A DNA stretch of 14,825 bases from Thermoplasmata archaeon (GTDB lineage: Archaea; Thermoplasmatota; Thermoplasmata; Thermoplasmatales; Thermoplasmataceae). Within the stretch, counting starts at the first letter, position 1. The number at the start of each line of letters is the position of its first letter. Under the pieces are notes generated by a model. That model was not told the DNA's origin and did not search any database. It worked only from the letters and a program-made list of their open reading frames with translations. Shown here piece by piece: positions 1 through 5,059 of this stretch. The stretch covers positions 1 through 14,825 of the forward strand of contig JAJZLW010000153.1 of NCBI GenBank assembly GCA_021850505.1. The letters are read 5' to 3'. The position numbers and the translations under genes are program-made.

Positions 1-2
1 GT

Positions 3-80
3 TTTTTTAATATGTCATCGATGACAATAGGCCCAGATACAATTGATGCCATCATAGCAGAATATATACAAATACAATAA
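3..80 (+). CDS. Possible 3' end of an upstream gene, or a chance open frame
   Basis: One frame is open from the left edge to a TAA at 78-80. It reads roughly FFNMSSMTIGPDTIDAII and then a short hydrophilic end. It could be the C-terminus of a gene that begins outside the window, or a chance opening. I do not recognise the peptide. It runs in the same direction as moaC and stops 33 nt before it, so an upstream operon member is possible. The putative moaC TATA element falls inside it. Confidence 0.3.
   Translation, partial: FFNMSSMTIGPDTIDAIIAEYIQIQ
13..26. repeat. Perfect 14-bp palindrome near the left edge
   Basis: TGTCATCGATGACA reads the same on both strands. It lies about 90 bp upstream of moaC, within or beside the possible upstream reading frame. 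It could be an operator or a chance feature. Confidence 0.4.
61..68 (+). promoter_or_regulatory. Candidate TATA box for the moaCB-moeA operon
   Basis: AATATATA resembles an archaeal TATA box. A start of transcription about 25 nt downstream would fall near position 90, which gives a leader of about 24 nt before the moaC ATG. A second AT-rich stretch (AATAATTAA, about 76-84) is an alternative that would give an almost leaderless mRNA. The assignment rests on spacing only. Confidence 0.35.
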
Positions 81-89
81 TTAACTTGC

Positions 90-105
90 CCTTAATCGCT
101 TAAGG
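90..105 (+). promoter_or_regulatory. Inverted repeat in the moaC leader covering the SD-like AAGG
   Basis: CCTTAA-TCGC-TTAAGG is a perfect 6-bp inverted repeat with a 4-nt loop. Its right arm contains AAGG (102-105), the only SD-like element, 8 nt before the moaC ATG. In RNA the hairpin would occlude that element. As DNA it could instead be an operator. The repeat is directly visible; any function is inferred. Confidence 0.4.
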
Positions 106-113
106 CTGATAAT

Positions 114-551
114 ATGATAGACATATCAGATAAAAAAGAGGTAGCAAGGGAAGCTCTCGCTTCCGGATTCATCCACCTCTCGGAAGAATCATTGAAGGCC
201 ATAGCTGACAATACAGTAAAGAAGGGGGATGTTCTGGCGACAGCTAAAGTTTCAGGTGTGATGGCCGCCAAGCACACACCCGATATAATACCATTCTGCC
301 ATCCAATACCGCTCCAGAAAGTCGTTGTCACATTCGCCATCCATAAAGACGGCATAGAGGCAAAATGTTCCGTAAGGGCATCATACTTGACGGGAGTAGA
401 AATGGAGACTCTTGCATGTGTTTCGGCCGCTCTACTCACGATCTGGGACATGACAAAATACATCGAAAAGGACGAAACAGGAAATTATCCAGATACAAGG
501 ATAACTGATATTCGTGTTATAAGAAAGGTGAAAAATGCCACACACACATAA
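114..551 (+). CDS. moaC: Cyclic pyranopterin monophosphate synthase MoaC
   Basis: This cytosolic enzyme of molybdenum-cofactor synthesis converts the 3',8-cyclo-GTP made by MoaA into cyclic pyranopterin monophosphate. The 145 residues are close to the family length (about 150-160). MoaC signatures are clear: MVDI-like start (MIDIS), KKGDVLATAKVSGVMAAK (36-53), IIPFCHPIPL (58-67) and LTGVEMETL (92-100). Lys53 matches the catalytic AAK lysine (Lys51 in E. coli). The second catalytic lysine (E. coli Lys131) should be one of the two in TKYIEKD (114-120). A short insertion, ETGNYP, follows this segment before the last strand. The ATG at 114 fits the conserved N-terminus. It is the first gene of a moaC-moaB-moeA operon, and its last 17 nt overlap moaB in another frame. 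Confidence 0.95.
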   Translation: MIDISDKKEVAREALASGFIHLSEESLKAIADNTVKKGDVLATAKVSGVMAAKHTPDIIPFCHPIPLQKVVVTFAIHKDGIEAKCSVRASYLTGVEMETLACVSAALLTIWDMTKYIEKDETGNYPDTRITDIRVIRKVKNATHT

Positions 552-1026
552 TTCAGTCGGTATTGTACCTATATTTGGTGTACTTACCTGCAGCAGCACG
601 CGTTCGAAAGAGGAAGACGATAGCGGAAAGATTATCGTCTCGCTCCTAAAGGAGTCGGGTTACAACGTAAAGGATTACAATGTGGTCAAGGATGATTTCG
701 ATGGTATTTCGGCGAAGATCAGGGATATGTCCTGTTCATGCGACATAATAATTGTGAATGGTGGCACAGGCATCACCAAATACGATGTTACGATAGAAGC
801 TGTCAGATCCATATCGGAAAAGGAACTAACAGGATTTGCGATTCAGTTCCAGGTTCTTTCTATGCAGGAAATGCAATCCGCTTCGATGCTCTCGCGTGCG
901 TCAGGCTTTATAGTCAACAGAAATGCAGTATTTTGCCTCCCGGGGTCAAAAGATGCGGTTTCTCTTGGCATGAAAAAGCTCATTATACCTGAGATTGCAC
1001 ACATTATGCACGAACTCAGGAGATAA
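535..1026 (+). CDS. moaB: MoaB/Mog-family molybdopterin adenylyltransferase
   Basis: This MoaB/Mog-fold protein of 163 residues probably adenylylates molybdopterin with ATP, activating it for MoeA. Archaeal MoaB is known to do this. Family features in order are a VKDD segment (51-54), the GGTG loop (76-79) with the catalytic-type Asp84, the SMLSRA helix (117-122) and LPGS (135-138). Two usually conserved spots differ: the common RD after GGTG is KYD, and the usual ELFR-type strand is AIQFQ (102-106). Translation is coupled to moaC: the ATG lies inside the moaC 3' end and follows the SD-like AGGTGA at 526-531. It sits 5 nt before moeA. E. coli MoaB itself is dispensable for cofactor synthesis, so the role as the sole adenylyltransferase is inferred from operon context. 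Confidence 0.9.
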   Translation: MPHTHNSVGIVPIFGVLTCSSTRSKEEDDSGKIIVSLLKESGYNVKDYNVVKDDFDGISAKIRDMSCSCDIIIVNGGTGITKYDVTIEAVRSISEKELTGFAIQFQVLSMQEMQSASMLSRASGFIVNRNAVFCLPGSKDAVSLGMKKLIIPEIAHIMHELRR

Positions 1027-1031
1027 TAGGT

Positions 1032-2810
1032 ATGAAACGTTTCAGTGACCTTATTGAATTCGATGATGCAGCAGAAATTATCCGGGAAAAATTCATTATA
1101 CCGAAAAGGAGCGAGGAGGTAAGTCTTCAGGATTCAATTGGGCGGGTCTTAATTGAACCGTTGTTCAGTGACCGGAACCTGCCAGAATTCAGCCGGTCAA
1201 GGGTTGATGGCTTTGCACTAAATTCTGTGAGTTTAAGGGATAGGTTCAGGAATGGAAAATGCAAGATAAAGGTCGCAGGATTCCAGAGAATCGGGGAGAA
1301 ACCACTGCGCCTGCTCAATGATGATGAGTGTTTCAGAATTGCCACTGGAGCCCCTATACCGGACGGCTGTGATGCAGTAGTTATGCTGGAAGACTGCGTT
1401 ATTGACAATGGTTACATTGTAATTTCTTCTGCACCGGTTCATCTTGATAATATCTCTATGGTAGGGTCAGATCTTGTCCAGGGTGAATTCCTGCTTTCTT
1501 CGTATAGAAGGATTTCGCCAGACATGATAGCGCCCCTTTCGGCCCTCGGTACTTCTTACCTGAAGGTGCGAAGAAGGATAGAAGCTGCAATAATTTCAAC
1601 CGGGAACGAGCTTGTTTATCCAGGACGTAAGAAAACAAAGTACATGATTTATGATTCAAATGGCCCGGTTATAAGTGCAATTCTTGATGGCACTGGATTG
1701 TGCAATTCTAATTATATGGGTATAGTTAAGGACAACCCTGATGATCTTACCCAAAGGATCAAGTCTGCAATTTCTGAAAACGACATATTGTTAATTTCCG
1801 CGGGTACTTCTGTAGGTGAAGAGGACTATCTTGAAGAATCCATCAAAATTCTTCATGGAACAGTACATTTTCATGGCGTTAATGTTCGTCCCGGAATGCC
1901 TTTCCTTTTTGCTGAAATAGATGGTAAACCTTTATTTGGATTGCCGGGGTTTCCAGTTTCGTCCATCATGATCCTCCGGGCGCTTATTTTACCAGAATTG
2001 ATCCGGAAGTTCACATGGGGAGATACTGATCCACGTAAAATATCAGAGATCCATGGGTACATCGCAAACCAAAAGGAGCACAGGAATGCGACCAGGCTTT
2101 TTCCAGCTATTAATTTTAATGGCAATCCTGACTATAGTGCAATGATTGGCGGCGATTCCGGTTGGGTTGCGAGACTGACCAATGCCAATTCCCTTGCTGT
2201 AATGAAGCCTTCAATTGGCAAAGAGAACGTGATTTCCAATTATGCATACAATATTGATCTCGAAAGGAATGTTGTTTTCATCTACGGTTCATTTTCAAGG
2301 AGCATCCACGCAATTCTGGAAAATGAAAAATTTCCGCATGTTTTTCTAAACCCTGAAATCATTGAATCGGGCAATGAATCATTGATTAACAACATGGACA
2401 TGCTTATACTGGAAGAAAAAATTCAAAAAAATAATCCAGCATATGGCGAGGAATACTTTCTAAGGAAACTGAATCATACAAAAAAATACGGAATTGTATC
2501 CAAGAGATCATTACCAGATTTGAATGAGGTTTACGTATCATGCAGGTCAGAAAAGTTATTCGAAAGGATGATTCCTTATATACAATCAATTGCAGGTAAG
2601 AAAACGAGATATATCATGATAAAGGCAACGAGCGATCTACACGCAATTCTACTGGTCAGGGAGGGCATTGCGACATTCGCTATTTCGGATGAGGATAATG
2701 CAAAAGATTCTAACCTGAAATTTAGGCTTGCGCTTGAAGTAGAGCAGAATATATTAATAAACCAAAAAAATAAAGGGTTAGCCTCATTGTTTAAAGACGT
2801 TACCTTTTAG
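1032..2810 (+). CDS. moeA: Molybdopterin molybdenumtransferase MoeA with degenerate PBP-like C-terminal domain
   Basis: MoeA inserts molybdate (or tungstate) into adenylylated molybdopterin. Residues 1 to about 405 are a complete MoeA: LPEFSRSRVDGFA (50-62), ATGAPIPDGCDAVVMLED (104-121), ISTGNEL (188-194), DSNGP (208-212), SAGTSVGEEDY (256-266) and GVNVRPGMPFLF (282-293) leading into GLPGFPVSS (303-311). The last motif has Phe where Asn is common. About 180 further residues (412-592) follow. They resemble the PBP-like domain (COG1910/PF12727) fused to many archaeal MoeA proteins, with a GIVSKRSLPDL segment and ATSDLHAILLVREGIATFAIS near the end. The usual Arg-Gln-x-Gly-Ser-Gly-Thr ligand loop is not visible. 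An SD (GGAGAT, 1019-1024) lies 7 nt before the ATG. It is the last gene of the moa operon. Confidence 0.93.
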   Translation: MKRFSDLIEFDDAAEIIREKFIIPKRSEEVSLQDSIGRVLIEPLFSDRNLPEFSRSRVDGFALNSVSLRDRFRNGKCKIKVAGFQRIGEKPLRLLNDDECFRIATGAPIPDGCDAVVMLEDCVIDNGYIVISSAPVHLDNISMVGSDLVQGEFLLSSYRRISPDMIAPLSALGTSYLKVRRRIEAAIISTGNELVYPGRKKTKYMIYDSNGPVISAILDGTGLCNSNYMGIVKDNPDDLTQRIKSAISENDILLISAGTSVGEEDYLEESIKILHGTVHFHGVNVRPGMPFLFAEIDGKPLFGLPGFPVSSIMILRALILPELIRKFTWGDTDPRKISEIHGYIANQKEHRNATRLFPAINFNGNPDYSAMIGGDSGWVARLTNANSLAVMKPSIGKENVISNYAYNIDLERNVVFIYGSFSRSIHAILENEKFPHVFLNPEIIESGNESLINNMDMLILEEKIQKNNPAYGEEYFLRKLNHTKKYGIVSKRSLPDLNEVYVSCRSEKLFERMIPYIQSIAGKKTRYIMIKATSDLHAILLVREGIATFAISDEDNAKDSNLKFRLALEVEQNILINQKNKGLASLFKDVTF

Positions 2811-2868
2811 ATGCATATGGAAACGCGTGAATTAGAAACTGATGTGTGATCTTGTTCAATAAAATGAT

Positions 2869-2878
2869 GGAGGGAAGG
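2869..2878 (+). promoter_or_regulatory. Purine-rich SD-like GGAGGGAAGG before the DUF167 gene
   Basis: This is a strong SD-like run, but it ends 14 nt before the ATG at 2893, which is farther than usual. An in-frame TAA at 2881-2883 prevents a longer protein, so the start cannot be moved closer. The run may act at long spacing or may be irrelevant if the mRNA is leaderless. An AT-rich stretch, AATAAAAT (about 2857-2864), is a weak TATA candidate. Confidence 0.3.
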
Positions 2879-2890
2879 AATAAAGATCGA

Positions 2891-2902
2891 TTATGATCAT
2901 AA
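2891..2902. repeat. Perfect 12-bp palindrome over the DUF167 start codon
   Basis: TTATGATCATAA is perfectly self-complementary and includes the ATG at 2893. It encodes the first three residues (MII). It may be coincidental or a binding site that blocks initiation. Confidence 0.35.
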
Positions 2903-3114
2903 CTGTCAGGATAAGGAAAGGAAACCAGCCAATAGAATTGTCAGATGGTATTCTGACAGTTTACACCAATGAGGAAATGATTGAAAATCGAGCTAATATC
3001 GACATCATAAAACAATTATCAAAATTCTATAAAGTAAATTATAAGAGTGTGAAGATACTGAAAGGACACAGATCAAGAAGAAAAATCATAGAAATCTCTG
3101 ATCTTGAGGGCTGA
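2893..3114 (+). CDS. DUF167/YggU-family small protein
   Basis: This 73-residue protein belongs to the DUF167 (COG1872, YggU) family, which has no settled biochemical role. It follows the family pattern: an N-terminal strand (MIITVRIRKG), a DGILTVYT strand, the helix segment with the family's 'xxxNxANxxLIxxL' shape (ENRANIDIIKQLSKFY, 31-46), and a final KSVKILKGHRSRRKIIEI segment (55-72) rich in basic residues. The length suits archaeal members. The ATG at 2893 is the only possible start because TAA lies just upstream in frame. It lies 82 nt after moeA on the same strand, so it could be read through from the moa operon or have its own promoter. A 12-bp perfect palindrome covers its start codon. 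Confidence 0.85.
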   Translation: MIITVRIRKGNQPIELSDGILTVYTNEEMIENRANIDIIKQLSKFYKVNYKSVKILKGHRSRRKIIEISDLEG

Positions 3115-3164
3115 TTGGTGTTCCATTTAGTTCGAATTATGACCTGTCAGATCCTTTAACTGTG

Positions 3165-3174
3165 AATATATAGA
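3165..3174 (+). promoter_or_regulatory. Candidate TATA box upstream of the M20D gene
   Basis: AATATATAGA lies about 50 nt before the ATG at 3220 and would give a leader of about 25 nt. A second AT-rich element (ATTAAATTA, 3195-3203) is closer and would fit a nearly leaderless start. No SD precedes the ATG, which mildly favours the second element. Confidence 0.3.
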
Positions 3175-3219
3175 ATTAAAAGAGCAAGTTTTTCATTAAA
3201 TTATCAATGACCATTTGAA

Positions 3220-4383
3220 ATGTTTATCGATAAGATTAGCAAGGAGGAAAAGAAGGAGATATTGGAAGTGGCAAGATCAATATATGATTTTGCAGAAATT
3301 GGCAGCAAAGAGGAGAAATCGTCTTACCTTCTTGCAGAGAAGCTTGCAGATCATGGGTTCAAGATAGATATGCCATTCCAGTCCATGAAAACGGCTTTCA
3401 GAGCAACCTTTGGATCAGGAAAACCCACAGTCGGTTTGCTGGCAGAGTATGATGCACTTCCAAATGGACACTCCTGCGGGCACAATCTTATTTCAGCGTG
3501 GGCGTTTGGGACAGCCCTCCTTCTTTCAAGGTACCTTAAGAATGGTAAGATAGTAGTTTTTGGGACCCCTTCTGAAGAAGGTATTGGTGAATATTCAGGA
3601 AGCAAGGTTACATTTTCTGATAATGGTATTTTTTCCGACGTGGACTTCGTCATTGGCATGCATCCTTCGGACGAATGGGCTGCTGGCTCGACATCATTCT
3701 GTGATATTTCCTATCTTTTAAAATTTCACGGCCGGTCAACTCATGCGGCAAACTCTCCTGAAAGTGGTATTAATGCCCTTGATGCAGCAGTCTCTGCATA
3801 CGTCAATATAAACCTGATGAGGGATTCCATAAAGGTCGATAAATTTCCAGTTATAGGGATGGTATTCAGGGAAGGTGGAACGGCAACGAATGTTGTGCCT
3901 GATATAGCATCGATAGAAGTTGACCTAAGATCTAAATCACCTGTTTTTATTGAAACCATGGTGAAAAGAATGAAGAGAATTGCAAAAGCATCTGCAGATG
4001 CATTTGGCGCCCAGGTTGAAATCCAGGCAACTTCCCCGCTGTATCTCTCTTATAAAAATATCAAATCAATCAATGAAATAATATTAGGTGCCTTGAACGA
4101 GATGGGCATTAAATCAAGAATGGTCCCCCCAGATGAAATTCCATCGGGGAGCACAGATGAGGGGAATGTAAGCAGGGTTGTTCCCACAGGGCACATTGAC
4201 ATAAAGATAACCGAACCCGGAACACCAGGTCATTCTGATGAATTTAGGATAGCAGCAAATCCAGACCGTGCTGGTAAGAACCTGATTAACGGCATAATTG
4301 CATCAGCTAATGCTTGCCTTAAGATCATGAATGAAGAATCCGTGCTTAAAGAAATTAAGAAGGAATTTCTTTCGCAGATGTGA
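3220..4383 (+). CDS. M20D-type metallo-amidohydrolase (AbgB/PM20D2-like)
   Basis: This zinc-dependent hydrolase of the M20D family probably cleaves an amide or dipeptide bond. The closest described groups are p-aminobenzoyl-glutamate hydrolase AbgB and the PM20D2-type dipeptidases. The 387 residues match the family. The catalytic domain shows LLAEYDALPNGHSCGHN (73-89), with Cys86 and His88 as likely metal ligands, TPSEEG (116-121) with Glu119/Glu120, and GMHPSDEW (146-153) with His148. The inserted dimerisation domain (about 165-280) contains the STHAA motif (His175) and GGTATNVVPD. The catalytic fold resumes at GSTDEGNVSRVVP and GTPGHSDEF. There is no signal peptide, so it should be cytosolic. 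It stands alone, with 105 nt before it and 152 nt after it. The natural substrate cannot be read from the sequence. Confidence 0.88.
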   Translation: MFIDKISKEEKKEILEVARSIYDFAEIGSKEEKSSYLLAEKLADHGFKIDMPFQSMKTAFRATFGSGKPTVGLLAEYDALPNGHSCGHNLISAWAFGTALLLSRYLKNGKIVVFGTPSEEGIGEYSGSKVTFSDNGIFSDVDFVIGMHPSDEWAAGSTSFCDISYLLKFHGRSTHAANSPESGINALDAAVSAYVNINLMRDSIKVDKFPVIGMVFREGGTATNVVPDIASIEVDLRSKSPVFIETMVKRMKRIAKASADAFGAQVEIQATSPLYLSYKNIKSINEIILGALNEMGIKSRMVPPDEIPSGSTDEGNVSRVVPTGHIDIKITEPGTPGHSDEFRIAANPDRAGKNLINGIIASANACLKIMNEESVLKEIKKEFLSQM

Positions 4384-4478
4384 TATACAAAACCAATTAT
4401 CCTGAGAAAATTAAACTCCCCACAAAGTGAAGTCATATTGGAAAAAGCCCGATTCTGCTTATTTACAATTTATAACAG

Positions 4479-4486
4479 TTTAAATA
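4479..4486 (+). promoter_or_regulatory. TATA box of ssb
   Basis: TTTAAATA is a near-ideal archaeal TATA box. Transcription would begin about 25 nt downstream, near 4505-4510, giving a leader of about 27-30 nt. That start lies at or just inside the hairpin described next. Confidence 0.6.
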
Positions 4487-4503
4487 CGTCATTCAGATAT
4501 CGA

Positions 4504-4521
4504 TTTGTCTTTTTAGACAAA
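4504..4521 (+). promoter_or_regulatory. Hairpin in the ssb 5' leader
   Basis: TTTGTCT-TTTT-AGACAAA forms a perfect 7-bp stem with a 4-nt loop. It is followed at once by the SD-like AAGGAAG (4522-4528), 7 nt before the ssb ATG. It sits at the predicted 5' end of the mRNA. Possible roles are mRNA protection, translational control (perhaps by SSB itself, a nucleic-acid binder) or an operator in DNA. The repeat is plainly visible; the role is inferred. Confidence 0.5.
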
Positions 4522-4535
4522 AAGGAAGTAATCGA

Positions 4536-5003
4536 ATGGAAGGAACTACCAAAATTAAAGACTTGACACCTTCTTCGAGACGTGTAAACGTTCTTGGAAA
4601 GGTTGTCTCAGTGAGCGAGCCCAAGGAGATACAGACTAGATTCGGAGAACCAAAATCTGTCACGGAAGTAGTCCTAGCGGATGATTCTGGGAAGGTTATA
4701 CTGTCTCTCTGGGGTGACCAGGCGAAGCTTGTATCAGATGGAAAAACAGTATACATAGACAATGGATACATATCTCTCGTAAGAGGGCATATGAGACTCA
4801 ACGTCGGAAAGTATGGCTCTCTTGCTGATGGCACGGAGGAGATTTCAGAAATAAATGAATCTCTGGACATGAGCGAGAAAGAGTACGAGAATGAATTCAG
4901 AAGATATGGCGGCGGTGGCGGTGGAGGATCACGCGGCGGTTTCAGACGCGGCGGGAATGACTACAACCGCGGCGGTAACGATAGAAGAAACAGAGACGAT
5001 TAA
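4536..5003 (+). CDS. ssb: Single-OB-fold single-stranded DNA-binding protein with Gly/Arg-rich tail
   Basis: This protein coats and protects single-stranded DNA in replication and repair. Its 155 residues match the layout of the Sulfolobus SSB and the Ferroplasma-type SSB: one OB fold (about 5-105) and a flexible tail. KIKDLTPSSRRVNVLGKVV opens the fold. SEPKEIQTRFGEPKSVTEVVLADDSGKVILSLWG (positions 27-60, shown here only as landmarks) holds Trp59, which aligns with Sulfolobus Trp56. Tyr78 takes the place of the second DNA-stacking aromatic, Trp75. The tail (124-155) has seven glycines in a row, then RGG-type motifs and a twice-used RGGND unit, ending in RDD. An SD-like AAGGAAG precedes the ATG. 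It has its own promoter and converges on the DNA ligase gene, a fitting DNA-repair neighbour. Confidence 0.92.
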   Translation: MEGTTKIKDLTPSSRRVNVLGKVVSVSEPKEIQTRFGEPKSVTEVVLADDSGKVILSLWGDQAKLVSDGKTVYIDNGYISLVRGHMRLNVGKYGSLADGTEEISEINESLDMSEKEYENEFRRYGGGGGGGSRGGFRRGGNDYNRGGNDRRNRDD

Positions 5004-5025
5004 TTTTTAAACATTTTATTTTTAA

Positions 5026-5059
5026 GGCATCAGTTTTTATGCTGATGTCTTTGTTTTTT
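5026..5059 (+). terminator. Hairpin plus T-tract terminator of ssb, overlapping the lig 3' end
   Basis: GGCATCAG and CTGATGTC (5026-5033 and 5042-5049) form an 8-bp stem with one G-T wobble and an 8-nt loop. A T-rich run (5050-5059) follows on the + strand. T-tracts also lie just before it (5004-5024). On the - strand the hairpin includes the stop and last codons of lig. It is a likely terminator for ssb and may also stop or stabilise lig mRNA. Confidence 0.6.

Noticed and set aside
92..463. 123-residue open frame on the - strand opposite moaC
   Set aside because: It is antisense to a clear MoaC with all its motifs, has no recognisable domain and no promoter of its own.
4384..4478. A small gene or RNA between the M20D gene and the ssb promoter
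   Set aside because: There is no sizeable open frame or strong structure here. It is AT-rich spacer before the ssb TATA box.
4493..4870. 125-residue open frame on the - strand opposite ssb
   Set aside because: It lies across the ssb promoter and OB fold, and its translation shows no family resemblance. SSB itself is certain.
4905..4935. GGC/GGT-rich repeat, considered as a microsatellite or repeat element
   Set aside because: It is explained by the run of glycine codons in the SSB tail.
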